DNA from: Oceanicoccus sagamiensis
Lineage (GTDB): Bacteria > Pseudomonadota > Gammaproteobacteria > Pseudomonadales > Dasaniaceae
Direction: 5' to 3'
NCBI RefSeq assembly: GCF_002117105.1
Contig: NZ_CP019343.1
Location: 2,108,001-2,172,000, forward strand
Length of the DNA stretch: 64,000 bases
The position numbers and the translations under genes were made by a program. The notes under the pieces were generated by a model, which was given only the letters and a program-made list of their open reading frames with translations, searched no databases and was not told where the DNA came from. Every line of letters starts with the position of its first letter. Position 1 is the first letter of the stretch. Shown here one piece after another: positions 30,501 through 38,664 of the stretch.

Positions 30501-33500
30501 CTGATCTGCGCGTTAACGCGGCTGAGATTACAGAAATTAAAATACTTCAGCCGGATTTTGAATTACCGCTGGGTACCAAAACGCAGCTTGAGGCCGTAGC
30601 CTATTTTACCGATGGCACGTCGATTGGTATTACTTCCTCTGCTAGCTGGAGTTCTTCCAACCCGGATATTCTAAGCGTTACCTCCAGTGCATCCAGTCGT
30701 GGTGAGGTATTGGCCCGTGGCCTCGGCACAGCGGCTATTAGCGTGAATTACCAGGGCTTTAGCGACTCTGCCAATGGCACTGTTACCGATGCGGTTCTCA
30801 ACAGTATTAGCCTTAGTCCGCTAAATACCAGTACTGCCAAAGGGGTGGATGTGCAATATACCGCTATCGGTCTGTACTCAGATGACACTTCTGAACCCCT
30901 GACCAATTTGGCGGATTGGCAAAGCAGTGATACCAGCGTAGCCACGGTGGCTAGCAGCGGTAAGGCTTCAACACTCAAGGTGGGTTCCACTACCATTACT
31001 GCCAGTTATAGCGGTGTTTCTGCACAAACTTCGCTGAATGTAACGGCGGCGGTTGTAGAGTCATTGCAGGTTACCCCTGCTGCTCTTACCGAGCCTGCAG
31101 GTACCAGTGGCCAGCTCACTGCCACCGCTTATTATAGCGACAGCAGTAGTGAAAATGTGACTCAGCAAGCTGCATGGGCATCCTCCAATACGGAGGTGGT
31201 TTCGGTGATCACTACCGGTGACAACGCAGGTTTTACCCAGCTGCTTACACCGGGCAATGCCACTATTACTGCCAGCTTTAATGGTGTGACAGACGTGGTT
31301 GAAATTGTTGTGACACCGGCTGTGCTGGTCTCTATTGAAGTTAACCCAGCACTGGCAACCGTTGCTGAAGGTATTCCTGTGCGCTATGAGGCGATTGGTA
31401 TTTTCAGTGATGGCAGTAGCTCGCCAATTAATGAAGATGTGACCTGGCAAAGTAGTAATACGGATATTGCTGTGATTGGCCCTGCCGGTATTGCTCTTAC
31501 CCATGGCGTGGGTAGCACAGTTATTAGTGCCTCTGTGGGTGAAGAGGAGACGATCTCAACCACCGGTGCCGATGTCCAATTAAATGTGACAGATGCTATT
31601 CCGTTAGCGTTGCAAATCGTGCCGGGCAATTTGATGGAGCCTGCCGGTACTAGCGGCCAGCAGATTGCAGTGGCGTTTTTCTCAGACTTCAGCGCCCAGG
31701 ATGTCACTAAGCAATCAACCTGGGTCTCTTCTGATAGCAGTATTGTGACTGTTGTTGCCAGCGGCGAAAATGCCGGCTTTACAGAATTATTAGCGCCGGG
31801 TCTGGCGACGATAACAGCTACCTTTCAAGGTGTTTCCCGTACTGTTAATGTTGAGGTGACCCCGGCCGAGCTGGTGTCGATAGAAATTTCTCCGGTGGAT
31901 CAATCGGTGCCTAAGGGGCTGGAAGTACAATACAATGCAACCGGTATTTTCACCGATGGCAGTAGCTCATCCATCAATAGCGATGTTGTTTGGCAAAGCA
32001 GTGATACTGGTGTGGCCACCATTGATGAAAATGGCCTGGCTAATACCTTGCCCGATAGTATCAGGGATATTAGTACAACGATCATATCCGCCAGTTTTGA
32101 TGGCATAACGGCGAGTACTTCACTGACAGTAACCGATGCAATTGTATTAAGCCTGCAAATTACACCGTCCAATCTTACGGAGCCTGCGGGCACCAGTGGC
32201 CAGTTAACGGCTACGGCGTTTTATTCGGATAATACTTCCAAAGATGTCACCACTTCATCGACCTGGTCTTCTTCCAATACGACCATTGTCGATGTAGTAA
32301 CGACGGGTGAAAAAGCGGGCCTTGCCACCTTGTTAGTCGAAGGCGAAGCCGTTGTCACGGCGACTATAGAGGGTGTTCCTGATCAGGTTGATATCGTAGT
32401 AACGACGGCGGTACTGCAAGCGATACAAGTTGATCCGCGCTTAAGTCAGGTGCCAGAGGGTTTGGAGGTTGCCTATAACGCTACTGGTTTCTTCTCCGAT
32501 GGCTCTTCTTCACCGATTAATGAAGATGTGAGTTGGATTAGCAGTGACCCCGATGTAGCGGTGATTACCTTTGACGGTGTTGCCATCACCCAGGCGCCGG
32601 GCAGTGTTGCTATTACTGCGGCTGTGGATATTGGTACAGGGGGTATTCCCGATATTATTTCCGGTGCGGCCTTGCTGGGGGTTAATACGGCGGAAGTGGT
32701 TTCCATTCAGGTGACACCACCGTTTTTAACCGAGCCAGCCGGCACCAGTGGCCAGCTTCAAGCCACCGCCGTATTAACCAATGGCCTGACTGATGATATT
32801 ACCCAGGCCGCTACCTGGACCAGTTCCAATCCTGAGGTGGCCAGTGTAGTGACAACCGGTGAAAACGCTGGCTTTACTCAGTTACTGAGAAAAGGCACGG
32901 CAACCATTACCGCTTCCGCTCAGGGTAAGTCCACCCAGATTCCGGTGGAGGTCACCGATGCCGTGCTGGTTGATATTCAGGTCGATCCGGTTAATGCGAT
33001 ATTAACTGAGGGTAATGAGCTGCAATATAATGCCAACGGTGAGTTTTCCGATGGTACAGTGACGCCGATTAATACGGATGTGAGTTGGGTTACTGGCAAT
33101 AATAGTATTGCCACTATTACCATTGATGGTTTGGCCACGGGTATTACAGCTGGAGCCACGACAGTTAGAGCGGCAGTGGGTGATATTAGTACTACTACTG
33201 ATCTGACCGTTACTAACCCTGTACTGGTTGAGTTGCAGGTATCACCGATTGATACTTCCCTGATTGTTAAGCAAAGCCAGCAGTATCAGGCGACCGGTAT
33301 CTACGATAATTCGGATACCCAGGACTTAAGCAATACTGTTACCTGGGTCACCGATACCGAGTTTGCCACTATCTCAAACTCTGCTCGAAGTTCAGCTACC
33401 AGTAGTGCCAGCAAAGGTTTATTAAACGCGATTAAAGCAACGCCTGAAACGCTGGTAACCGCCAGCTTGATTAACTCCAATAATGATTTAATCAGTAATT

Positions 33501-34933
33501 CGGCGACGTTGGAAATTACCGAACCGACGCTGGACTTTGTGACTATCCGCCCCGGCAGACAGGATTTACCTGCCGGTTCCGAATCCCAGTGGACGGCGGA
33601 GGCGACCTTTACCAATAGCGATACCGTTGATGTAACCAACGATGCCAGCTGGGCCAGTAGTGACCCCGGTATCGCCACCGTTATCGATGGCCTGGTATTG
33701 GGTGTGGCTGCTGGTACTGCCAATATTTCGATTAACTACGAGGGCGAAACGGATACCTTGCCGGTGACGGTGACTGCACCGGACCTACAGACAATTTCTG
33801 TAACGCCGACCTTTAGTATTTTAGGTCTCAATACCGCCCAGCAAATGATTGCTACCGCTAACTATAGTGATGGCTCCAATCTAGTGATCACTGATACGGC
33901 TACCTGGTCTTCTTTGAATTCTGACAAGGTGAGTATCAGTAATGCCGGGGGCAGCAAAGGTATAGCTACGGCTTTAGCAGTAGGCACCTCTAATGTATCG
34001 GCTGACCAGAATGGTGTTAATGGTGATGAGGCTGTTGTAGATGCACAGGAGTTGGTGTTGCTGCAGTTAAAAGTTTCTCCAAGAACCACCACCATGAGTG
34101 AAAAATCTAACCAGTTATTTTTTGCTACCGCGATTTATAACGGTGGTTCCGAGTCTGATGTTACCAGCCAAGTGACCTGGACCACCAGTGATAACAAGGT
34201 GGTCAATATTGAAAACTCCGATAGTGGTGATAAGAAAACCTTTGGTTTAGCAACAGCGAAAAAAGCAGGCACTGCAACTATAACCGCAACATGGCCACAG
34301 GACGATAGTATTACTGATTCGGCCAGTGTTACGGTTACTGAAAAATGTAAAAATGATCCGGTGTCTGTTTTTGTCAAACCCAGTCCGGCGACTATTTCAT
34401 TAAACGGTGAATTGCAGTTTGAATTAATCACCGTGGATGATGAAGGCTGTGAAACAAATGAAACCTATGAAAAAGCGCACTGGCATGTTGCTGATGATGA
34501 TGAAGATATTGTCTCTATGGTCCATAAGGAGGGTGTTGCCACCGGTTTATCCTTAGGGACGGCTACGATTGACGGTGAGTATAATAAAGACAATATCGAA
34601 TTTGTAACCGTCACCGTGATTCCGGAAGAAGTGGCATTGGTAAAAATTGCCGCTGAAGATCCAGCTACTATTGTTGATTATACGGTTGAAATTAATGGTG
34701 CACCGGTTAGCTTGACCTGTGATATGCAACAAGTTGATGGTGGTATCTTGCAGCCTCCTGAAGATATTACCAGTCAGGCAACCTGGATTAGTGCCGACAA
34801 TAGTATTGCTTCAGTGGTTGATAGTGATGCCAACCCACAAGTGGTTAATGGTGTGGCTGTGGGTATTACGGAAGTGACCTGTTATCACGGCGGTAAGCGG
34901 GCTAATATCACTATTGATGTGGTTGCCCCTTAA
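27557..34933 (+). CDS. Giant BIG2-repeat lipoprotein
   Basis: 2458-residue surface protein. The lipobox LTAC at 15-18 marks a type II signal peptide with Cys18 as lipid anchor; the next residue is Phe, not Asp, which favours the outer membrane. The rest consists of about 26 bacterial Ig-like BIG2 repeats of 85-95 residues, each with the LxxIxVxP start, a YSDGxxxDVT middle, TWxSSN and GxATITA end. From repeat 1 to 21 two types alternate: one with VQYxATGIYSDG, the other with EPAGTSGQLTATAYYSD. The last five are more divergent and two contain Cys residues. BIG2 domains are found in intimin/invasin-type and other cell-surface proteins. No enzymatic domain is seen. It is followed 15 bases later by a DUF4124 gene. 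Role in adhesion or matrix binding is inferred only. Confidence 0.93.
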   Translation: MLKHTTFLLLVSVFLTACFPDNNSLDFKGDTLTTITVTPAFNRTLVGATQSYQAVGTFEDGSSKDITDTVSWTSSNNDIATVTANGQVEALAAGRVIITATEGAISGGATLAVFEEDAFELVILPGNAAEPVGATVQYQALVYLASRSSVDVTDLVTWSSSAESTVSIAEGGLATFNAEGSVTISASWQAGSASVPATVTSAVLQKLLVDPISQTGAAGTTVQYQATGIYSDGNSADLTNVVSWSSADSQIATIDNTGQAALLTAGETQMTAAIDAFTANAQLTVTGASIETLQILPAAINAPAGTAGQLVLLAAYSDGAVVDVAASALWESGDSDIALVQSSGTDAGFTQLLRAGSTTINAAFDGLETSAAVTVSAAQLKEIILEPVNTTAAEGFQVQYSATGIYSDGSRESLKAEVSWQSSDSSIAVINNQGLASTVEVGATLISASKEGIIGETTLTVTDATLTRVDIIPGSVSKPVGRLESLKALAQYSDGSIADVTTQSTWSSSDDPTLFVTPKGDSAGVIIGRMPGEAMVSVNYQGQTDTIPVTITEAELVAIVVEPSNASIANGRSQQYTATGLYSDGTSSLLGKEVSWLSSNPEVATISLDGLAVTLTAGETTISASFSGIDAETSLTVTPAQVTLMQVFPVDIEAPLGAQGQLNAVATYSDGTVADVTAESTWESSNSGIAYVVNDGANAGYALATGEGSAQISASFSAVSATSPVLITAAVLQSINVEPVDATIPKGVEQVYTATGFYSDNTSQDLTSLVAWQSADAKVATIDATGRAKGEAEGSTVIQAQYQGVIGQTNLTITAAALTGLQISPANPSAPAGASGEFVATAYYSDLSTKVVTTETTWLSSDSNTVVVSPTTGAADFIAQGSATITANFQGQSDTTTATVTEAILVSVVVDPAVIEVANGIDVQYRALAIYSDNSGVELGSGVVWDSLTKTVAVISPGGLAETLAAGATHITASFGGKVGGADLRVNAAEITEIKILQPDFELPLGTKTQLEAVAYFTDGTSIGITSSASWSSSNPDILSVTSSASSRGEVLARGLGTAAISVNYQGFSDSANGTVTDAVLNSISLSPLNTSTAKGVDVQYTAIGLYSDDTSEPLTNLADWQSSDTSVATVASSGKASTLKVGSTTITASYSGVSAQTSLNVTAAVVESLQVTPAALTEPAGTSGQLTATAYYSDSSSENVTQQAAWASSNTEVVSVITTGDNAGFTQLLTPGNATITASFNGVTDVVEIVVTPAVLVSIEVNPALATVAEGIPVRYEAIGIFSDGSSSPINEDVTWQSSNTDIAVIGPAGIALTHGVGSTVISASVGEEETISTTGADVQLNVTDAIPLALQIVPGNLMEPAGTSGQQIAVAFFSDFSAQDVTKQSTWVSSDSSIVTVVASGENAGFTELLAPGLATITATFQGVSRTVNVEVTPAELVSIEISPVDQSVPKGLEVQYNATGIFTDGSSSSINSDVVWQSSDTGVATIDENGLANTLPDSIRDISTTIISASFDGITASTSLTVTDAIVLSLQITPSNLTEPAGTSGQLTATAFYSDNTSKDVTTSSTWSSSNTTIVDVVTTGEKAGLATLLVEGEAVVTATIEGVPDQVDIVVTTAVLQAIQVDPRLSQVPEGLEVAYNATGFFSDGSSSPINEDVSWISSDPDVAVITFDGVAITQAPGSVAITAAVDIGTGGIPDIISGAALLGVNTAEVVSIQVTPPFLTEPAGTSGQLQATAVLTNGLTDDITQAATWTSSNPEVASVVTTGENAGFTQLLRKGTATITASAQGKSTQIPVEVTDAVLVDIQVDPVNAILTEGNELQYNANGEFSDGTVTPINTDVSWVTGNNSIATITIDGLATGITAGATTVRAAVGDISTTTDLTVTNPVLVELQVSPIDTSLIVKQSQQYQATGIYDNSDTQDLSNTVTWVTDTEFATISNSARSSATSSASKGLLNAIKATPETLVTASLINSNNDLISNSATLEITEPTLDFVTIRPGRQDLPAGSESQWTAEATFTNSDTVDVTNDASWASSDPGIATVIDGLVLGVAAGTANISINYEGETDTLPVTVTAPDLQTISVTPTFSILGLNTAQQMIATANYSDGSNLVITDTATWSSLNSDKVSISNAGGSKGIATALAVGTSNVSADQNGVNGDEAVVDAQELVLLQLKVSPRTTTMSEKSNQLFFATAIYNGGSESDVTSQVTWTTSDNKVVNIENSDSGDKKTFGLATAKKAGTATITATWPQDDSITDSASVTVTEKCKNDPVSVFVKPSPATISLNGELQFELITVDDEGCETNETYEKAHWHVADDDEDIVSMVHKEGVATGLSLGTATIDGEYNKDNIEFVTVTVIPEEVALVKIAAEDPATIVDYTVEINGAPVSLTCDMQQVDGGILQPPEDITSQATWISADNSIASVVDSDANPQVVNGVAVGITEVTCYHGGKRANITIDVVAP

Positions 34934-34948
34934 AGTATAAGGCAGAGT

Positions 34949-35437
34949 ATGAAAAATAATACGCAACGAAAAAAACCGTTATTCTTTTTTTTACTGGTAT
35001 TGTTTCTGCCGCTAACCGCCGTTTCTCAAATCTATAAATGGGTTGATGAGGACGGCAAGGTGCACTTTGGTGATAAACCCAAAGAAAGCCCAGCGGGGCA
35101 GCTTAGTGAGAAAGTGGAACTCAAAGAAGGCTATGTACCTGGTGAGGCTATTCCCGAGGAACAGATCGAAGCGCAAAAAGATTTTCTGAGAAAAAAAGAT
35201 CAGCAGCGAGCGCTGGAACAACAACAGCAGCAGGAGGCGTTGGCCAGACGTAAAGAACAGCAGCAAAAATGCCAGAAAATGCGGGATCGCATCAAAGATT
35301 TTACCACCGCAAAAGTGGTTAATGGCCGGGTTCAAAGGAATAATTACTTTACGGAAAATGGCCAGCCTGTAACGTCTGATCGTCAGGATGAAATTGTTGC
35401 GGAGCTGGAACAATCTATCGCCAGGCAATGTGATTAA
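34949..35437 (+). CDS. DUF4124-domain secreted protein
   Basis: 162 residues with a signal peptide (basic MKNNTQRKKP, then hydrophobic LFFFLLVLFLPLTAVSQ). The DUF4124 motif follows at once: IYKWVDEDGKVHFGDKP (about 29-45). The remainder is a charged Gln/Glu/Lys-rich helix (about 80-120, likely coiled coil) and a C-terminal segment with two Cys. DUF4124 proteins are periplasmic or envelope-associated with no established function. The gene begins 15 bases after the BIG2 lipoprotein gene on the same strand, so the two are probably one transcript and may act together. Confidence 0.88.
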   Translation: MKNNTQRKKPLFFFLLVLFLPLTAVSQIYKWVDEDGKVHFGDKPKESPAGQLSEKVELKEGYVPGEAIPEEQIEAQKDFLRKKDQQRALEQQQQQEALARRKEQQQKCQKMRDRIKDFTTAKVVNGRVQRNNYFTENGQPVTSDRQDEIVAELEQSIARQCD

Positions 35438-35514
35438 CGTCGTTAGTTGATCAGGTTAATCATTTGGCAATAACCGTATTTTGACCGTTGTCACTTGCTA
35501 GCATGGCCGAGTGA

Positions 35515-36144
35515 TTACAGGGCTACTCTTTTTCGTTTTGTCAGTGCCAGGCCGATTACTGCGGAGGAAAACAACAGCGCAGTCGTGGGTAAAGGTATGG
35601 CGGTGACTTCTTGGGTCGTCATTTCGAGGTTGCGGGTCAGATATACCCCGCGGTTGGCAATGCCATTTTCAGCCCAAAAACTATTATCCTGAGTAACTTC
35701 TGTACCATAGACAATATCACCTCCGGCTCCCATCATTCGCCAGGTGGCCGTTTCATCCTGATACATACCATAGGCACCACGGTTGGTGGTTTCTCCAAAC
35801 AAATTGAGAAAAAGACTGATATCCTGCCCCTGGTCGGCATAAGCCCCTTCGCTGATTCTTGACCAGTGCTGCAGGGCATTGGTTTCGTAATAGCCTTCAA
35901 ATAATTCGCCAAATAAGCCTTCGATTTCAGTATGGCTGGGTAGTCGCCAACCGGGGTTTTGCAATAGTGCTTCGGTAAAAGATAGGCCCGCCACAACGTC
36001 TAAATCCAGCCAGTCCATATGGGTACTGGAATCTGTGGTAAAGCTGCCATGATCAATCAGCGCGGCGTTGACAGAGAGTGGGAGTGTCAACAACACTAGA
36101 GTTAGGGATTTTAAAAACATTGAAAGAGCTCTTGGTTTAGCCAT
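35515..36144 (-). CDS. PEP-CTERM sorting-domain protein
   Basis: Secreted protein of up to 209 residues. Two starts are possible: 36144 (MAKPRALSMFLKS) or 36120 (MFLKSLTLVLLTLPLSVNAA), the latter giving a standard signal peptide. The mature part has the motif MDWLDLDVVAGLSFTEAL, common to DUF1566-like PEP-CTERM proteins, and several Trp/Gly-rich strands. The C-terminus is a sorting tail: IPLPTTALLFSSAVIGLAL then KRKR. This needs an exosortase, which is not in the window. It is the intact counterpart of the decayed PEP-CTERM gene at 6743. It is convergent with the DUF4124 gene. Cargo function unknown. Confidence 0.86.
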   Translation of the reverse strand: MAKPRALSMFLKSLTLVLLTLPLSVNAALIDHGSFTTDSSTHMDWLDLDVVAGLSFTEALLQNPGWRLPSHTEIEGLFGELFEGYYETNALQHWSRISEGAYADQGQDISLFLNLFGETTNRGAYGMYQDETATWRMMGAGGDIVYGTEVTQDNSFWAENGIANRGVYLTRNLEMTTQEVTAIPLPTTALLFSSAVIGLALTKRKRVAL

Positions 36145-36293
36145 TGTTATTATTTTTTATGCTAGATAATTTTATAGTCCGTTATTAGGCGTATGTAAAA
36201 TTTTTTTGAGGAAAAACGTTTGCAAAACAATGCTTTATATTTTTCTTGCTGTTATCGTGGGCTTGTTCCGGTGCTAACAAATAAGGTATGTCG

Positions 36294-36656
36294 ATGAGTT
36301 CTGTCGAAAAAGAAAATTACCAAGTCTTTGTCTATGGCAGCCTGAAATCTGGCTTTCATAATCATGCATTACTGGCCACATCCTGTTACCTCGGTGCCTG
36401 CCGAACACCCCCACGCTTTAGTATGTATGATTTGGGGGCTTTTCCGGCAGTGGCCGAAGGTGGCACAACCGCTATCTATGGCGAGGTCTATAAGGTTGGG
36501 GATGATGTGCTAGCGCTATTAGACCAGCTTGAGGGGCACCCCGAATGGTATTGCCGAACTGTGATTGAGACAGAGTATGGTGATAGTTATATTTACCTGA
36601 TTCAAGAAAGTATGACGGCGTATGCTCAGGTTGAAGATGGTCTTTGGGTTATTTAG
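36294..36656 (+). CDS. Gamma-glutamylcyclotransferase-like (GGCT/AIG2, YtfP family) protein
   Basis: Small soluble enzyme-like protein of about 120 residues. The glycine-rich N-terminal motif VFVYGSLKSGFHNHALL is the hallmark of the family, and the DLGAFPAVAEGG and GEVYKVGDDVLALLDQLEGH segments, including the conserved acidic residue in the LDQLEG helix, are present. Members release 5-oxoproline from gamma-glutamyl amines or peptides, but many bacterial ones are untested. I prefer ATG 36294 because AAGG at 36283-36286 is correctly spaced from it, whereas it is almost adjacent to the ATG at 36288. It stands alone between the PEP-CTERM gene and tRNA-Leu. Confidence 0.88.
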   Translation: MSSVEKENYQVFVYGSLKSGFHNHALLATSCYLGACRTPPRFSMYDLGAFPAVAEGGTTAIYGEVYKVGDDVLALLDQLEGHPEWYCRTVIETEYGDSYIYLIQESMTAYAQVEDGLWVI

Positions 36657-36681
36657 TGGGCGGAATACATCTAAGAATTAA

Positions 36682-36768
36682 TGGTGCCCAGGAGAGGACT
36701 TGAACCTCCACGGGGTTGCCCCCACTAGCACCTGAAGCTAGCGTGTCTACCAATTTCACCACCTGGGC
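36682..36768 (-). tRNA. tRNA-Leu (anticodon CAG)
   Basis: Read on the minus strand: acceptor GCCCAGG pairs with CCTGGGC before ACCA; the D-arm has TGGTAGAC; the anticodon stem CTAGC / GCTAG closes loop TTCAGGT with anticodon CAG; a long variable arm GGGGGCAACCCC identifies a class II tRNA; the T-arm contains GGTTCAAGTCC. The CCA end is encoded. Length is 87 bases. Confidence 0.96.
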
Positions 36769-36929
36769 AGCTTGTCAGAACACTGTGGCTCTGAGGCTAA
36801 GGCGCGCAATTTACTTGTGCGGCATGGTTTTGTCAATGAGAGAAGGGATTGTTTTGTGAGTTAATAGATGGGGGTGGGCGATTTATCTTGGTAGGCAGCC
36901 CCAATCCCTGAGTCTGCCCACCTGCTTGC

Positions 36930-37820
36930 TTACGGAGTCTGAACAACCACGGTCATAATATCGGATGGCTGGCTGCTGAGGCCATCGCTATCAATAGCGC
37001 TGATTGAAAAGTGGTAGGTGTCATCCTGCAGGTTTTCAATAACGGTAGATAAAGTGCTGTTTTCGTTGATCTCAATAATGGTATCGACGCCGCTAAACTC
37101 GGCCAGCATATAAACCTCATAGCCTAAAATCTCTGCGGCGCTTAAGGGCTCACCATTTTCTCTGGTAGAGGGTGCGGCCCATGATACTGTCAGCGAGCTG
37201 GTTGATGGGCCAGGCTCTTCCACTGGTGGCTCTTGGATTGGCAGGCTGTTCACGGTGACTTGAAAGCTGCCAGTGGCGGTGCGGCCTTCGCTATCACTGG
37301 TGGTGCATTCTACCGCCGTAGAGCCAATATTGAATTCACTGCCCGAGCTGGGAAGGCAGCTAACATTCAGGTTCTCGGGAAGAGCGCTGGTAATAAACTC
37401 AACAATAGCGCCGCCGCTGGTGCTGCTGGCCTCTACAGTTATATCAGCTGGAAGTTGTAGTTCGGGTGGTGGTGATATTGGCTGGCTGGGTTCGGTGACG
37501 GCTACAACGAAACTGTCTGTGGCGCGTAGTTGTTTTTTGCCTTCGGTGGTGCAGCTAACCGTTTGGTTGCCCACTGGGAATAGTGAACCCGACGTCGGGG
37601 TGCAGTTATAACCAGTGGTATTGCCGTTACCGTCCAGAGCAATGATGGCATAGCTGACTGCAATACCTTGCGGGGTTGTTGCTTCTACAGACATATCTGC
37701 CGGTACGGTAATTGTGTGTGGTGATGCTGTAGTTTTACCACCTCGACCACCACCTTTGGCAGCCATGGTCGTTTGAGAACAAACCAGTAAAACAATAACC
37801 AGATAATTGAATATGTTCAT
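36930..37820 (-). CDS. Secreted protein with HYR-like repeats and a fibronectin type III domain
   Basis: 296 residues. The signal peptide (MNIFNYLVIVLLVCSQTTMA) is followed by a short Gly/Arg-rich stretch (KGGGRGGK). Two HYR-like modules lie at about 35-110 and 118-190; each starts with a PADxxVEAxxxxG pattern and has a pair of Cys (YNCTPTSGSLFPVG with VSCTTEG; VSCLPSSGSEFNIG with VECTTSD). A fibronectin type III domain at about 205-296 (SLTVSWAAPSTRENGEPL, YEVYMLAEF, YHFSISAIDSDGLSS) ends the protein. This composition suggests extracellular binding, perhaps to glycans or other surface proteins. No catalytic domain. The gene stands alone downstream of nothing recognisable and its transcript points toward the tRNA. 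Confidence 0.84.
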   Translation of the reverse strand: MNIFNYLVIVLLVCSQTTMAAKGGGRGGKTTASPHTITVPADMSVEATTPQGIAVSYAIIALDGNGNTTGYNCTPTSGSLFPVGNQTVSCTTEGKKQLRATDSFVVAVTEPSQPISPPPELQLPADITVEASSTSGGAIVEFITSALPENLNVSCLPSSGSEFNIGSTAVECTTSDSEGRTATGSFQVTVNSLPIQEPPVEEPGPSTSSLTVSWAAPSTRENGEPLSAAEILGYEVYMLAEFSGVDTIIEINENSTLSTVIENLQDDTYHFSISAIDSDGLSSQPSDIMTVVVQTP

Positions 37821-37988
37821 GCTTCCCCCCGGTAGCTACTTAATGTAAACGTTAGGGAAGCATCCTATAGCACTTAAAAAATATCTCTGCGAACCACTGC
37901 GCACTGCTGATTAATTAACCAAAAAATAGCGTAATAACCGGTCGGTTTTATGGTGGGTTAAACCTATGTATATAGGTATTTATGCGGA

Positions 37989-38503
37989 TTAGTACACCTG
38001 CATATCGCTATTATGAATATGTTGAATTAACCACTGATCGTTTTTCTTGATGAGGTTGATAGCGCCCAGACCAAAGGTGGTTGCAGGTTTGCCCATATGC
38101 AAGCCACCTAATCGGTAGGAGACAATGGCCACTGCCGATTGTTCGGTCGTGCTGATGCGAAGTAATGAAATATCAAAACTTAAGTCGGTAAACATGGCCA
38201 TCAGGTGTGCAACACCTATATCCATATAGGTTTTCTTATACCAGGCATTACCACCGGGCTGGATAATAGCCTGGTCACTCTTTGAGAGGGTATTAATGGT
38301 GAGTGCCTTTGGTGTGGCTGCCCCACCATGATTAACAGAGGGACGACATTGCACGCTGTGCTTTCCAGACTGGCGGCTTTGTTGTTATCCATCGCCCCTG
38401 TGCAGGCCTGTTCCATTTCAAGGATGATGGGGCGGGTATCGCTGACTGCGCTAAGACTGGTGGTTAATATTAGAAGGCCGAATAGCCCTGTTATTTTTAG
38501 CAT
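37989..38503 (-). pseudogene. Frameshifted small secreted protein (possible SnoaL/NTF2-like)
   Basis: Two overlapping minus-strand frames appear to be one broken gene. The upstream one, from ATG 38503, encodes a signal peptide (MLKITGLFGLLILTTSLSA) and a short mature start (LEMEQACTGAMDNNKAASLE). The downstream one, open from about 38354 to 37989, continues with SKSDQAIIQPGGNAWYKKTY and ends in strands like AVAIVSYRLGG, KNDQWLIQHIHNSDM, which resemble the end of SnoaL/NTF2-like or DUF4440 proteins. A single shift near 38345-38360 would join them into about 170 codons. It could instead be two separate genes or a sequencing error, so the call is moderate. Confidence 0.55.
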
Positions 38504-38548
38504 GGGTGATCATCGGGTAGTTATTTGGCTGTGATATTGGGGTTAGCA

Positions 38549-38570
38549 GGTGGATTATAATCCACCCTAC
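38549..38570. repeat. Single intergenic palindrome, copy 5
   Basis: One arm only: core GGTGGATTATAATCCACC followed by CTAC. The following bases (GTGGGGGGATTATAA) may be a degenerate remnant of the second arm. It lies upstream of rnr, between divergent genes. Confidence 0.88.
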
Positions 38571-38664
38571 AGCGGGTGGGGGGATTATAAAAGACCCGCA
38601 TTGGTGATTGTGGCGTATAATGGAAGCAACAGACCCCTAAATAACAACGGATTTCCCCCTTCTT

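Noticed and set aside
13270-34933. Many long antisense open frames opposite the adhesin and the BIG2 lipoprotein
   Set aside because: They mirror the repetitive codon pattern of the sense strand, lack start signals and family motifs, and recur at repeat spacing.
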